From an uncultured Alphaproteobacteria bacterium (GTDB taxonomy: Bacteria; Pseudomonadota; Alphaproteobacteria; HIMB59), in contig CACABO010000006.1 of the NCBI GenBank assembly GCA_902530745.1, positions 1 to 64,000 of the forward strand: a stretch of 64,000 bases of DNA, given 5' to 3'. Positions 45,995-55,894 of this stretch are shown in pieces; the stretch's first letter is position 1, and every line of letters starts with the position of its first letter. The notes under the pieces were generated by a model. It had not been told where the DNA came from. It worked only from the letters and a program-made list of their open reading frames with translations, and did no database searches. The translations under genes were made by a program, and so were the position numbers.

Positions 45995-47448
45995 AAATTA
46001 ATTAAATGTACTCTGAAGGCTAGTTTTATTAATTCATTTTTAAGATATTCATTATCTATGATGTAATTATTTAAGAAATATAAATCGAATTCATTTATCG
46101 AGTAAAATTTTTCACTCAAATTGACATAATATATGTATGAGTCAATCAAATTTAAATTTTCGGCTAAACTTGCCAAATAAACTGGATTAACTGAAATTGT
46201 ATCTGTCTCTGTTATTTTTAAATTGTCACTTTCTATAAAATTAATATTTCTATTCAAAAATAAAAATTTCATCAAAGGACTGTCTATATTCTGATCGTTA
46301 TCTGCATAGTATTTATTTTCGAAATTTTTAATTAAATAATTCTTTAAAGCTGTTGCTATATCATTACTTTCAATTACACCGTTAGGTACATCTCTCAATA
46401 AAATTAACAAATTTTCTAGAAAACTTGAATTTTCATATAGTGATAAAAGCATTAAACCATTTATGTAATTTAAATTTCTTGAGGTGATTCTCATTTCACT
46501 AAATTGATCATTAACTAATCTGGATACATCGTATAAATCTAATTGTAATAAAGGAATATAGTTCTCTAAAATTTCTAGTTTTTTATTATAGTTAATATTT
46601 TTTTGCATTTCTTCATACATAGCTAATTCTTTAGGTTTAACTTTTAGCATTTCTAGCATTGATAAATATTGTGATTTGTTTATGACTCTGTTCTTAAAAA
46701 GGTAATTTATTTGATAAAGATCAATTATATTTGATTTGAGATATATCTCTAATTCAAGAGTGTTATTAATTTCATCTATATTGACTTTTATACTATCAGA
46801 AATCAAAGCTATATATTTATCAATTAATCCTAATTCACTTAAGTTATAATTGTTTTCAATTGTATTATTTTTGAGAAAGTCTAACAAAAATTTTGTATTT
46901 AATTTATCAAACTCTTTTTGATCATAAATTTCAATTATAAAATTAATCTGCTCAAATTGATTATCTTTTATTAAGCATAAGATATTATAGACTAAAATAT
47001 CATCAAAATTTTTTTGATTATTATCCAATTCAAATAAATATTGGCACAATTCATTAAATTGATTTGAGTCGAATAAATAAGCTAAATATGACTCATTATG
47101 GTTTGGGTTTTGGAATTCTTCAAAAATAACTTTTTCAAATAAATTTGAGTTAATTTGGTATCTATAGTTTTTTTTATTGAATAAATTTATTTTTTCGAAA
47201 AAAAATTCATTTTCATTTGAATATTCAGGATAAATAATATTATTTGTTAAAGGGTCAAATAAAGAATAAAAAAAATTATTATTATTTTCTGTGGAGTTTA
47301 TAAGTTTTAGAAGAGTTTCTTCTGATTTAATTGATGAAATTATATTGTTTTGTGAAAATGATTTTTCTTGAAATATGATTTCTTCATTAACCTTATCTGC
47401 CTTTAATGGAAGAGCTATTAATAACAAAAAAAAAATGAGATATTTCAT
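45991..47448 (-). CDS. Unknown exported helical-repeat protein (485 aa)
   Basis: Unrecognised. There is a signal peptide (about 1-17, FFLLLIALPLKA then DKV). The mature part of about 465 residues is rich in Asn, Leu, Ile and aromatic residues and looks almost all-helical, reminiscent of a repeat solenoid. It has about two cysteines and no catalytic motif. A similar uncharacterised secreted protein between xerD and aroK occurs in other alphaproteobacteria, as far as I recall. It overlaps both the 43-aa gene and xerD by 4 bp. Confidence 0.82.
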   Translation of the reverse strand: MKYLIFFLLLIALPLKADKVNEEIIFQEKSFSQNNIISSIKSEETLLKLINSTENNNNFFYSLFDPLTNNIIYPEYSNENEFFFEKINLFNKKNYRYQINSNLFEKVIFEEFQNPNHNESYLAYLFDSNQFNELCQYLFELDNNQKNFDDILVYNILCLIKDNQFEQINFIIEIYDQKEFDKLNTKFLLDFLKNNTIENNYNLSELGLIDKYIALISDSIKVNIDEINNTLELEIYLKSNIIDLYQINYLFKNRVINKSQYLSMLEMLKVKPKELAMYEEMQKNINYNKKLEILENYIPLLQLDLYDVSRLVNDQFSEMRITSRNLNYINGLMLLSLYENSSFLENLLILLRDVPNGVIESNDIATALKNYLIKNFENKYYADNDQNIDSPLMKFLFLNRNINFIESDNLKITETDTISVNPVYLASLAENLNLIDSYIYYVNLSEKFYSINEFDLYFLNNYIIDNEYLKNELIKLAFRVHLINL

Positions 47449-47576
47449 GTGAACTGATCTATTGGAATGTCATAAACCTTTTCTTTTATTGGTGCTGGTA
47501 TTTTTATAGAGTTTATTAAAACAAAAACTAATAAAATTAGTATAATAATCGTTGATAGTAATGCTATTTTTCTCAT
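47445..47576 (-). CDS. 43-aa small membrane protein at the head of the xerD operon
   Basis: Unrecognised. It starts at ATG 47576 and ends at TGA 47445, overlapping the 485-aa gene by 4 bp (ATGA), the same coupling used throughout this operon. The product has a basic start (MRKIALLSTI), one transmembrane segment (about residues 5-22) and a periplasmic-looking tail with IKIPAPIKEKVYDIPIDQ. This coupling and operon position make it more likely real than chance. It is divergent from aroK with 54 bp between starts. Confidence 0.7.
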   Translation of the reverse strand: MRKIALLSTIIILILLVFVLINSIKIPAPIKEKVYDIPIDQFT

Positions 47577-47630
47577 TATTATTAATTTATTGGTTTTTCA
47601 TATTATATATTTAAAACATATCAAATAACA

Positions 47631-48134
47631 ATGATGAAAAAAAAATTTGAAAAAATATGTATCATTGGTATGCCTGGATCAGGTAAATCTACGATTGGTA
47701 GGGCATTATCTGATTACTTAAAATTTGATTTTTATGATACTGATGAACAAATTGAAATAGAAAGTCAATCTAGGATTAAAGACATATTTAACAAAGAGGG
47801 TGAAGAGTATTTTAGAAAATTAGAGAGATCAATATTCAAAAAATTGATTTTGAAGAAAAATATTGTTGTTTCTACTGGTGGAGGAATAATTTTAAAAAAT
47901 AAAGATCTTTTGAAACAAACATTTAATATATATTTAAAATGTGATTTAAAAACTTTAATTAAAAGAACTTCACGTAATAAAAATAGGCCCCTATTAAAAA
48001 ATAATGTCGAGAAAAATATAAAAATACTTTTCAATGACAGAAAAGAAATTTACAATGCAACATCTGATTTTACAATTAATGCAACTAGTAATACTCAAAA
48101 AACTATAGAAATTATATTAGAACATTTAAACTAA
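47631..48134 (+). CDS. aroK: Shikimate kinase
   Basis: 167-aa P-loop kinase that phosphorylates shikimate in aromatic amino-acid synthesis. The P-loop is GMPGSGKST (residues 13-21); the DTD-type shikimate-binding stretch FYDTDEQIEIES and the lid region RTSRNKNRPLL are present. The start is ATGATG; either ATG is possible. The stop shares a base with the aroB start (TAATG), so aroK-aroB-corC are translationally coupled. Confidence 0.96.
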   Translation: MMKKKFEKICIIGMPGSGKSTIGRALSDYLKFDFYDTDEQIEIESQSRIKDIFNKEGEEYFRKLERSIFKKLILKKNIVVSTGGGIILKNKDLLKQTFNIYLKCDLKTLIKRTSRNKNRPLLKNNVEKNIKILFNDRKEIYNATSDFTINATSNTQKTIEIILEHLN

Positions 48135-49186
48135 TGAAGATAAGAAAGATTATTGATAAACAAATACATGAAATTGAATTTTTAAAAATAGTTCAATTAG
48201 AAAAAAAATTAATTAATAATATTTCAAATCATGATATTTTAATATTTGACAGGAATATTGCAAAAAATAGATTAATAAAAAAGCTTATAAAAAAATTTCC
48301 TAAACGATGTTTTGTTATTAAGTGCCATGAAAAAATTAAAAATTTACAAAACTATTCGTCTTTAATTGAGAAAATAATTAAAATTGGAGTTCAACGTAAA
48401 ACTATAATTTACTCATTTGGTGGTGGAACACTAGGAGACCTCACAGGTTTTTTAGCATCCACGATATTAAGAGGAGTTGAGCACGTACTGATACCCACAT
48501 CTCTTTTAGCTATGGTAGATAGTTCAATTGGTGGTAAGACAGGAATTAACAGCAAATTTGGTAAAAATTTAATTGGAACTTTTTATCTTCCAAAAAAAGT
48601 ATTTATATGTTCAGATTTTATTAAAAGTTTACCAAAAAGAGAAATTGCATGTGGATATGCTGAAATAATAAAATATAGCCTTATTCATTCAAAACAACTT
48701 CATAAACTTCTTATTAAGGGATCCAAGGGTGACATAAATAAAATTATCAAACTATCTATTTTCTCGAAATTTAAATATATCAGTGATTTTAGAGAAAAAT
48801 TAAAATCTAAAAATTCTAGAGCAATTCTGAACTTTGGACACACAATTGGTCATGCTATTGAAAATTCAAATTTTTATAAAGGCAATCTAAAACATGGAGA
48901 GGCGATATCTTTAGGTATGATAGTAGAATTAAAAATTTCTAGTTTATTAAATTACTATCCTAAAACAGTTGGTAATTTAATTGAAATTCTAAAAAAATAC
49001 AATTTACCTATTAACTACAACAAATATGTAAATAGAATAACTATTCCATCATTAATAAAAAAAATTGCATTTGATAAAAAAGTTGTAAACGAAGATGTTA
49101 ATATTGTTTTAATTGGAAAAAATGGAGGTTTTGTTAAAAAGATTTCAATTAGAGATCTTAAATCTATTCTAAATCAAATAAAATAA
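48134..49186 (+). CDS. aroB: 3-dehydroquinate synthase
   Basis: 350-aa NAD- and metal-dependent enzyme that makes 3-dehydroquinate. Signatures are SFGGGTLGDLTGFLASTILRG, the metal-binding FGHTIGHAIEN (second His ligand) and the glycine-rich SSIGGKTGIN. It follows aroK in a one-base overlap, the common alphaproteobacterial aroKB arrangement, and shares another one-base overlap with the corC gene. Confidence 0.97.
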   Translation: MKIRKIIDKQIHEIEFLKIVQLEKKLINNISNHDILIFDRNIAKNRLIKKLIKKFPKRCFVIKCHEKIKNLQNYSSLIEKIIKIGVQRKTIIYSFGGGTLGDLTGFLASTILRGVEHVLIPTSLLAMVDSSIGGKTGINSKFGKNLIGTFYLPKKVFICSDFIKSLPKREIACGYAEIIKYSLIHSKQLHKLLIKGSKGDINKIIKLSIFSKFKYISDFREKLKSKNSRAILNFGHTIGHAIENSNFYKGNLKHGEAISLGMIVELKISSLLNYYPKTVGNLIEILKKYNLPINYNKYVNRITIPSLIKKIAFDKKVVNEDVNIVLIGKNGGFVKKISIRDLKSILNQIK

Positions 49187-50430
49187 TGACTTTAATTGTT
49201 ATTATAAAAATTTTAGCAATAATTATCTTGCTCTTATTATCAGCCCTTTCCTCTGGTTCGGAAACTGCTTTAACTGCAGTGTCGAAACAGCGAGCTCACA
49301 GACAAAAAGATAAAGGAGCTAAAAATGCGAATTTCATTTTAAAAATTAAAGAATTTAAAGATGAATTTATTACGGGAATCTTACTTGCTAATAACCTATT
49401 TAATATTTTAGCTACAGCTTTAATGACAGAATTACTTGTTTCAGAATTTGGTGGTTTAGGAGTTTCAGTTGCTACAATTTTTATGACATTAATGATTGTT
49501 ATATTTTCAGAAGTTACTCCCAAAATTTTTGCAATTAATAAACCGATGACTTTTGCACTAAAAGTTTCTAAGTTTTTTTACTTTTACACGAAATTAATTA
49601 AACCAATTGTAAATCTCATTAATAAAGTTTCTAACAAAATTATTAAATTAATTGGATTAAATTTAAATGCAGACCAATCAAAAATTATAGAAGAGGAGTT
49701 TGAAGGAGCTGTTCAACTGCAAAAACAATACTCAAAAGATGGTGAATATGAGGCTGATTATATGAGTAATATTCTTGAGTTGAAAAAATTAAAAGTTGAT
49801 GAGCTAATGACCCACAGAAATGAAATTCTATTCATTAACCTAGATGATCCCTATAAACAAAATTTTAAAGCTATAAGCTCATCAACATTCACAAGAATAC
49901 CAGTTATAAAGGGCGATTTTAATAATCTGATTGGTATTATAGACATCAGAGATTTTTTAAAAGACTCCTCTTTAGAGGAGTCAAATGAAAGTATTAAAAG
50001 AAATACTTTTCAGCCTGTTTTTATTCCCCAAAACAAACTTGCGATGAAACAACTTATTGATTTTAAATCTTCTAGAGAACATATGGCTTTAATAGTAGAT
50101 GAATATGGAGAAATACAAGGCTTAATTACATTGGAGGATATTATTGAAGAAATAATTGGAGAAATTTTCGATGAAACCGACACTGATGAAACATATCTAG
50201 AGAAAATTGACTCTAATAATTATTTATTTAATGGAAATGCTAGTGTAAGAGAAATTAATAGAAGTTTGGATATCAACTTACCTGATCAATTTGTGACATT
50301 ATCAGGTTTAATTCATGATTTAGCAAAAGAAATCCCTAAAGTTGGAAAGGTTTTCTATATTGAGGATGTAAAATTGCAAATAATCTCTAGATCAATTAAC
50401 AAAATTAATAAGGTTAAGCTATCTATTTGA
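49186..50430 (+). CDS. CorC/HlyC family membrane protein with DUF21 and CBS domains
   Basis: 414-aa protein with a DUF21/CNNM transmembrane domain (about residues 1-130, SSGSETALTAVS near the start), a pair of CBS domains (about 195-310, with FTRIPVIKGDFNNLIGIIDI) and a C-terminal CorC_HlyC domain. Homologues are linked to magnesium/cobalt efflux. The position after aroB is the same in many alphaproteobacteria. The 3' end overlaps the convergent bolA by 12 bp. Confidence 0.92.
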   Translation: MTLIVIIKILAIIILLLLSALSSGSETALTAVSKQRAHRQKDKGAKNANFILKIKEFKDEFITGILLANNLFNILATALMTELLVSEFGGLGVSVATIFMTLMIVIFSEVTPKIFAINKPMTFALKVSKFFYFYTKLIKPIVNLINKVSNKIIKLIGLNLNADQSKIIEEEFEGAVQLQKQYSKDGEYEADYMSNILELKKLKVDELMTHRNEILFINLDDPYKQNFKAISSSTFTRIPVIKGDFNNLIGIIDIRDFLKDSSLEESNESIKRNTFQPVFIPQNKLAMKQLIDFKSSREHMALIVDEYGEIQGLITLEDIIEEIIGEIFDETDTDETYLEKIDSNNYLFNGNASVREINRSLDINLPDQFVTLSGLIHDLAKEIPKVGKVFYIEDVKLQIISRSINKINKVKLSI

Positions 50431-50676
50431 TATTTTTATTTCTAGGGAGTGTAGGCCAGATTTAAAAACCGGTTCTAATTTTTCATGAATTGTTCTATGA
50501 ATATCTATTTTTTTCAGATTATTTTTATTCAATATTCTAAGCTCTACATGAGTTAACATGGTTGATGTATTTTCTACACCAGCATGTCCTATGTGTTTTT
50601 CACTGTTGTTAATAATTTCTAAAATTTCAAATTCACTAATATCTTGTAAAAGGATTTTAATATTATTTAAATTCAT
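50419..50676 (-). CDS. bolA: BolA family protein
   Basis: 85-aa BolA domain. BolA proteins pair with monothiol glutaredoxins in Fe-S trafficking and also affect cell morphology. The family helix region with HAGVENTSTMLTHVELRI and the conserved His in DIHRTIHEKL are present. It is convergent with corC (12-bp overlap) and divergent from the DnaJ-domain gene with 13 bp between starts, a conserved bolA / dnaJ-like / cobS order in this class. Confidence 0.92.
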   Translation of the reverse strand: MNLNNIKILLQDISEFEILEIINNSEKHIGHAGVENTSTMLTHVELRILNKNNLKKIDIHRTIHEKLEPVFKSGLHSLEIKISNR

Positions 50677-50689
50677 AATTAAATCTTAA

Positions 50690-51199
50690 ATGAATAAAAA
50701 AAATAAAATAGAAAATTTATGCAATCATCCAAATTGTAAAGAGGAAGGTGTTTATAAAGCACCTTTAGACTATGATAATTTAGGTAATTATCAGTGGTTT
50801 TGTATTGAACATATTAAAGAGTTTAACAAAAAGTGGAATTACCATAAGAAAATGAATGCAAATGAAATTGAAAACGATATTCGTTTTGACACCATCTGGA
50901 GAAGACCCACAAGCTCTTTTGGATCGGGGAGGAAATTTTATAATTTTACGATCAATGGTGAAGATATGGGCACATTTGATAACCCTGCTGGATTTCAGCC
51001 TCAATCAAACAAATTGTTAAAATCCCTTAGTATTTTAAAATTAGATATAAATACAGACTTAAAATTGATAAAGAAAAGGTATAAAGAACTGGTTAAAGAG
51101 CATCATCCAGATGTAAAGGGTGATAGTAAAAAAGTTATTGATAAATTTAGAGAAATAGTAGAAGCATATAATTACTTAATTGAAAGATACAAAAAATGA
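50690..51199 (+). CDS. J-domain co-chaperone with N-terminal Cys/His region
   Basis: 169-aa protein. The N-terminus has Cys/His pairs (LCNHPNCKEEG and WFCIEHIKEF) that may bind metal. The C-terminal J-domain (about 112-169) has the HPD motif in EHHPDVKGDS, which stimulates DnaK. This arrangement, J-domain last, is typical of the alphaproteobacterial protein next to cobS. It overlaps cobS by 4 bp, so it may act with the CobS/CobT chaperone machine. Confidence 0.88.
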   Translation: MNKKNKIENLCNHPNCKEEGVYKAPLDYDNLGNYQWFCIEHIKEFNKKWNYHKKMNANEIENDIRFDTIWRRPTSSFGSGRKFYNFTINGEDMGTFDNPAGFQPQSNKLLKSLSILKLDINTDLKLIKKRYKELVKEHHPDVKGDSKKVIDKFREIVEAYNYLIERYKK

Positions 51200-52152
51200 A
51201 TAAAATCGAGGCTCTTAAAAAAAAGGATAATTTACAAATTTCTGATGTATCATCCAAAGAAGTCTTTGGAATTCAAACAGATATAAAAGTTCCAAAATTT
51301 AATGAAGCTAGTGAATATTGCCCTAAATTAGATACAAACTACGTATTTGATGAAAGTACGACGATTGCTATTTTGCTTGGTCTAAAATTCAATAAACGAG
51401 TTTTTTTACAAGGTTTACATGGAACTGGAAAGTCCTCTCATATTGAACAGGTTTGTGCAAGATTAAACTGGCCTTGCATAAGAGTTAACTTAGATAGTCA
51501 TGTATCGAGAATCGATCTTATTGGTAAAGATGCAATAGTTTTAAAAGATAACAAACAAGTAACAGAATTTCAGGAAGGTATCCTTCCTTGGGCATTTCAA
51601 AATAACGTTTCTTTAGTTTTTGACGAATACGATGCAGGTCGACCAGATGTAATGTTTGTCATTCAAAGAATACTTGAAGCTGAGGGAAAATTAACTCTTC
51701 TTGACCAAAGTAAAGTTCTCTCACCTCATCCTTATTTTAGGCTATTTGCTACTGCTAACACAGTAGGTCTTGGGGATACCTCTGGGATTTATCATGGAAC
51801 AAATCAGATCAATCAAGGTCAAATGGACAGATGGAATATAGTTGCAAAATTAAACTACCTTGATGAAGATAAAGAAATAGAAATTATTTCAAAAAAAGTT
51901 TCTGCAAACAATGAAGAGAAGAAAATAATAGCTTCTATGGTTCAAATGGCAAATTTAACAAGAAAAGGTTTTGAACAAAAAGATATATCTATTGTCATGA
52001 GCCCTAGAACTGTAATTATGTGGGCAGAAAATTATAAAATTATTAAAGATATTAAAAACTCTTTGAAGTTTACTTTTTTGAATAAATGTGACGAAAGTGA
52101 AATAGATATATATAAAGAATATTTCCAAAGAACCTTTGCAATTGATATCTAA
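51196..52152 (+). CDS. cobS: CobS-like AAA+ ATPase (MoxR group)
   Basis: 318-aa AAA+ ATPase. Walker A is GLHGTGKSS, Walker B LVFDEYDAG, and sensor region FATANTVGLGD is intact. In aerobic B12 producers CobS/CobT/CobN insert cobalt. Many SAR11-type and other alphaproteobacteria keep cobST without CobN, so a general metal- or cofactor-insertion chaperone role is likely. No cobalamin gene is visible here. It is coupled by overlap to the J-domain gene and directly followed by cobT. Confidence 0.9.
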   Translation: MNKIEALKKKDNLQISDVSSKEVFGIQTDIKVPKFNEASEYCPKLDTNYVFDESTTIAILLGLKFNKRVFLQGLHGTGKSSHIEQVCARLNWPCIRVNLDSHVSRIDLIGKDAIVLKDNKQVTEFQEGILPWAFQNNVSLVFDEYDAGRPDVMFVIQRILEAEGKLTLLDQSKVLSPHPYFRLFATANTVGLGDTSGIYHGTNQINQGQMDRWNIVAKLNYLDEDKEIEIISKKVSANNEEKKIIASMVQMANLTRKGFEQKDISIVMSPRTVIMWAENYKIIKDIKNSLKFTFLNKCDESEIDIYKEYFQRTFAIDI

Positions 52153-53943
52153 TTGTCCGAGAAACAACTAAATATTCCTGGGCAAATTTCAAATACACTC
52201 AATTCTGTTAATAAAACCATATCGGAAAACAAAGAATTAAAAATAAATGTAAATTCAAATATTGTTTTAGAGAAAGATGATACTTTAAACCTTCCCTCAA
52301 TCTCAAATATTTTTAATTATGAGGATATGCGTGGTGCAGCAGACTCATTTGCTCTTAAAAAAAAATACCATGATGAAAAACTGTTAAACCAAATAACATC
52401 TAAAAATATTGATATTAGAGAAGAAATAATTTTCTTAGAGCGTTTACGATATGAGACATATGGCTCAAAACCCTTCAAAGGTATTATAAAAAACATTGAG
52501 AATAAATGGTTTAAAAGATTAGAGTTATTAAAATCAAAAAAACAAAAAGACTCTAAAGATTTATTTTATTTTACCTTAACACATTTTTTCATTGATTTGG
52601 TAAACAGTAAAGTGTGGAAATCAAATAATAATCATTTAAAGAATATAACTTCTAAAGACAACATATCAAAATTTTATAACACACTTCAAAAATTATCTCA
52701 GAATATTCAAGACCAAAAAGAATATTTAAATTTATCGGTAGATTTACTCAGAATTATTTTTCCATCGGTTGAGGATGAAAGCCAACCAGATGATAAAGAT
52801 CTCGATGAGGGAAATGATGAAGAGGATTTTAATCAACAACAAAATCAAGAAGAAAATCAAGCCCAAAAACCTGAAGAAAGCCAATTAGAGGAAAATATGC
52901 ATACTCCAGAAAATGACTCAGATAATAGTCAATCTAGTGTTCAAGGAGAAGAGATTGATATTGAAATTTCAGACCAACAAATTGAAGATATATTTAAGTC
53001 AATCGATAGTTATAGAAACCTTAATCAAAATTATAAAGCAGCTACTAATCAATATGATGAAATCATAGAAGCAATTAAACTATGTGATCATGAAGAGTTA
53101 GTGGCCCTAAGAAGGCAACTCGATGAAAAATGCGATTTATATCAAAAGCAAATATCAAGATTAGCAAATAAATTGTATCGAAAGCTTCAATCAAAACAAA
53201 ATAGGTCATGGAATTTTGATTTAGACGAAGGTGTTCTAGATACTTCAAAACTTACCAGGGTTATAACTAATTCAAACAGTTCTCTCTCTTTTAAAAAAGA
53301 AAAAGAAATTAAATTTGAAGATACAACAGTAACTTTGTTAATTGATAATTCAGGATCAATGAGAGGAAAACCTATTATGATAGCTGCTTTAACAACTGAT
53401 ATGATAGCCGCTACTTTAGAAAAATGCAAAATCAAAGTTGAAATTCTTGGTTTTACAACAAAAGCATGGAAAGGTGGAAAAACTAGAGAGCATTGGCTCA
53501 AAAATGGAAAGCAGAAAAATCCTGGAAGACTTAATGACCTAAGACATATTATTTATAAATCTGCTGACCAAAACTCAAAAAAATCTAAAATAAATTTAGG
53601 CCTAATGTTAAAAGAGGGTCTATTAAAAGAAAATATTGATGGCGAAGCACTTCTTTGGGCTAGTTCTAGAATTTCGAAAAGGCCTGAAAGTAGGAAAATA
53701 CTAATTGTTATATCTGATGGCGCCCCCGTAGATGACTCAACACTGTCTGTAAACAATAGTAATTATTTAGAAAAACACCTAAAAAGTACTATTCTTGCGA
53801 TTGAAGAGAAATCAAACATTGAACTATTAGCAATCGGTATAGGTCATAACGTAGGTCAGTATTACAGTAAAGCAATTACCATTCATGATGTAGAAGAGTT
53901 GGGTGGAATTATGTTTGAAAAAATAGAGTCATTATTCGACTAA
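52153..53943 (+). CDS. cobT: CobT-like von Willebrand A domain protein (TTG start)
   Basis: 596-aa partner of CobS. The N-terminal half is helical, followed by a very acidic, Gln/Glu/Asp-rich linker (about 210-270) and a C-terminal VWA domain (about 390-596). The MIDAS motif is DNSGS in [13 protein letters not shown], with Thr and a late Asp (ISDGAPVDD) completing it. It starts at TTG directly after the cobS stop; no ATG nearby fits the conserved start. Together with CobS it forms a MoxR/VWA chaperone pair. Its 3' end overlaps tgt by 12 bp. Confidence 0.92.
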   Translation: MSEKQLNIPGQISNTLNSVNKTISENKELKINVNSNIVLEKDDTLNLPSISNIFNYEDMRGAADSFALKKKYHDEKLLNQITSKNIDIREEIIFLERLRYETYGSKPFKGIIKNIENKWFKRLELLKSKKQKDSKDLFYFTLTHFFIDLVNSKVWKSNNNHLKNITSKDNISKFYNTLQKLSQNIQDQKEYLNLSVDLLRIIFPSVEDESQPDDKDLDEGNDEEDFNQQQNQEENQAQKPEESQLEENMHTPENDSDNSQSSVQGEEIDIEISDQQIEDIFKSIDSYRNLNQNYKAATNQYDEIIEAIKLCDHEELVALRRQLDEKCDLYQKQISRLANKLYRKLQSKQNRSWNFDLDEGVLDTSKLTRVITNSNSSLSFKKEKEIKFEDTTVTLLIDNSGSMRGKPIMIAALTTDMIAATLEKCKIKVEILGFTTKAWKGGKTREHWLKNGKQKNPGRLNDLRHIIYKSADQNSKKSKINLGLMLKEGLLKENIDGEALLWASSRISKRPESRKILIVISDGAPVDDSTLSVNNSNYLEKHLKSTILAIEEKSNIELLAIGIGHNVGQYYSKAITIHDVEELGGIMFEKIESLFD

Positions 53944-55134
53944 ATTAAACAAAATTTTATTCTTATACTCTTCAAACCTATCCTCATTTATAGATAATCT
54001 TATTTCTTCAAAAAACTTATTCATAAACCAAATATTATATATTGATAAAATGGTCATACCGAGCATCTCATTAGCTTTAAACAAATGATGTATATAAGAT
54101 TTTGAAAATTTATTTATTTCCTGTAATTCACATCCTTCATCAATACTAGAATGATCGTCTTTAAATTTTGAGTTGTTTAAATTAATTCCTTTACTACTTA
54201 GTTTTGACATCATAATACCATGTCTAGCAATCCTTGTAGGTGATACACAATCAAATGTGTCATATCCAGAACTTACACCATGCAAAATATCATCTAGTCC
54301 TCCAATTCCTAGAATATGAATAGGTTTTGATTTATCTATATAATTTTCACAGAAAGAAAAGATATCGTACATCTGATTTTTTGTACTTCCCAAAGAGCCG
54401 CCTATTGCAAGTCCATCGAAATTTTTTGAGCATGTTTCTTCACAAGCAATCTTTCTTAAATCCTCATAAACACCACCTTGTATTATACCATATAGTGACT
54501 GTTTTCCTGAGGAACCAAAGGTTGAGTTATACTTTTTAAATTTTGAGTCGAAAGAATTTATACATCTTTCTGCCCAGCGATGACTCATGTACATAGACTT
54601 TTCTGTATATTTTTTTGAGACATTAAAGGGCGTACATTCATCTAAGACAAAAATCAGATCAGCGCCAAAGTCACGTTGTAATTCAATAGATCTCTCAGGT
54701 GATAAGAATACCTTATCACCATTAATATAATTTCTAAATGAAGCACCATCCTCGTTTATTTTTATAAGAGATTTTCTCTTTGCATTATTGTTTTTTCTTT
54801 TAATTTCTTCTGAAACTGAACCATATCCTAGCGAAAATATTTGATATCCCCCACTATCAGTCATCATAGGCCCATTCCAATCAGTAAAACTCTGTAAGCC
54901 CCCTTCTTTTGATATGACCTCTGGACCAGGTTGAAGCATTAAATGGTATGTGTTTGAAAGAATAATTTGTGTTCTTGCTAATTTTAATTGAGAGGGGAGT
55001 ACAGATTTGACAGTGGCCTTAGTGCCACAAAAAATAAATGAGGGTGTATTGATTTTACCATGAGCTGTGTTAATTAATCCAAGTCGAGCATTTGATAATT
55101 TTGACTTTTTTTTTACTTGAAAAAAATTAGTCAA
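53932..55134 (-). CDS. tgt: tRNA-guanine transglycosylase, divergent, zinc site lost
   Basis: 400-aa TGT family enzyme that exchanges guanine 34 of some tRNAs for a deazapurine (preQ1 or queuine). Catalytic landmarks are kept: [13 protein letters not shown] and [13 protein letters not shown] (nucleophile Asp). The bacterial zinc site (CxCxxC ... His) is lost: only the first Cys remains in [10 protein letters not shown], and the usual His in TIHN is Tyr (SIYN). The substrate loop GLAVGEP reads GLAIGGS, so the Glu is Gly. It overlaps the YhhQ-type transporter gene by 8 bp, pointing to base salvage rather than synthesis. Confidence 0.9.
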   Translation of the reverse strand: MTNFFQVKKKSKLSNARLGLINTAHGKINTPSFIFCGTKATVKSVLPSQLKLARTQIILSNTYHLMLQPGPEVISKEGGLQSFTDWNGPMMTDSGGYQIFSLGYGSVSEEIKRKNNNAKRKSLIKINEDGASFRNYINGDKVFLSPERSIELQRDFGADLIFVLDECTPFNVSKKYTEKSMYMSHRWAERCINSFDSKFKKYNSTFGSSGKQSLYGIIQGGVYEDLRKIACEETCSKNFDGLAIGGSLGSTKNQMYDIFSFCENYIDKSKPIHILGIGGLDDILHGVSSGYDTFDCVSPTRIARHGIMMSKLSSKGINLNNSKFKDDHSSIDEGCELQEINKFSKSYIHHLFKANEMLGMTILSIYNIWFMNKFFEEIRLSINEDRFEEYKNKILFNLVE

Positions 55135-55894
55135 GTTTAGATGGCAAAAAGATCTTCGCTAAATATATAAATATTGTGTCAAATAGACTTAATAAAATTC
55201 TAAGTAAATAAATACCTATTCCATAAGAAATAATTAGGTCAAATAAAGGCACTGGATTAGAAGATAAGATATTAAATGCAAGAACGCTAAATATAATATT
55301 ATCAATAAATTGCGATACAATTGTTGATGCATTATTTCTAAACCAAAGGTTAGTATTTTTCTTTTTTAAATAAGAAAATATAAAAATATCAATTTTTTGA
55401 CTTATAAAAAAAGCACAAATACTTCCAACTATTATTGGAAACTGTGGGAGGAAAATAGTCATAATTGACTCATGCATACCATAGCTCCAAGACCATGCAG
55501 GATGCTCATCAGGATTAATTGGGGCCATAGATATTGTTAAAAACATAAGCACGGTTGAAAATAAGTATGCTGCAATACCAAGGTATATACATCTAGTTGC
55601 AGATTTTTTATCAAAATATTCATTCAAAATGTCAGTACAAAGAAATATAGATATAAACAAAACAGTTCCTAGGGCCATTGGTTCAGGAAAGAAAGGAAAG
55701 TCTACAACTTTAAGAACTTGAATATTCGCTAATATGATTGCGATCGCTACATAAACATAAATACCTGTCTTTCCGAAGAACTTAAGTGAGAGTAAAATTG
55801 AAAGATAACAAAAAATAATTTGAAATAACCAGATAATTATAACTGAAGAGTTATTTAAGTTATTTGATAAATTTAAAAATAATTCTTGAAACAT
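55127..55894 (-). CDS. yhhQ: Queuosine-precursor transporter, YhhQ/VUT family
   Basis: 255-aa membrane protein with about seven hydrophobic segments. The VUT/DUF165 hallmarks are present: FLCTDILNEYFDKKSATRC and, later, QKIDIFIFSYLKKK and IVSQFIDNIIFSVLAF. E. coli YhhQ imports preQ0 and preQ1, and other members import queuine. The direct overlap with tgt supports uptake of a deazapurine for tRNA modification. rpmB ends one base upstream of its start. Confidence 0.9.
   Translation of the reverse strand: MFQELFLNLSNNLNNSSVIIIWLFQIIFCYLSILLSLKFFGKTGIYVYVAIAIILANIQVLKVVDFPFFPEPMALGTVLFISIFLCTDILNEYFDKKSATRCIYLGIAAYLFSTVLMFLTISMAPINPDEHPAWSWSYGMHESIMTIFLPQFPIIVGSICAFFISQKIDIFIFSYLKKKNTNLWFRNNASTIVSQFIDNIIFSVLAFNILSSNPVPLFDLIISYGIGIYLLRILLSLFDTIFIYLAKIFLPSKLD

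Noticed and set aside
51196-53943. Evidence of cobalamin synthesis from cobS/cobT
   Set aside because: No other cob gene is visible, and cobST without CobN is common in streamlined alphaproteobacteria.
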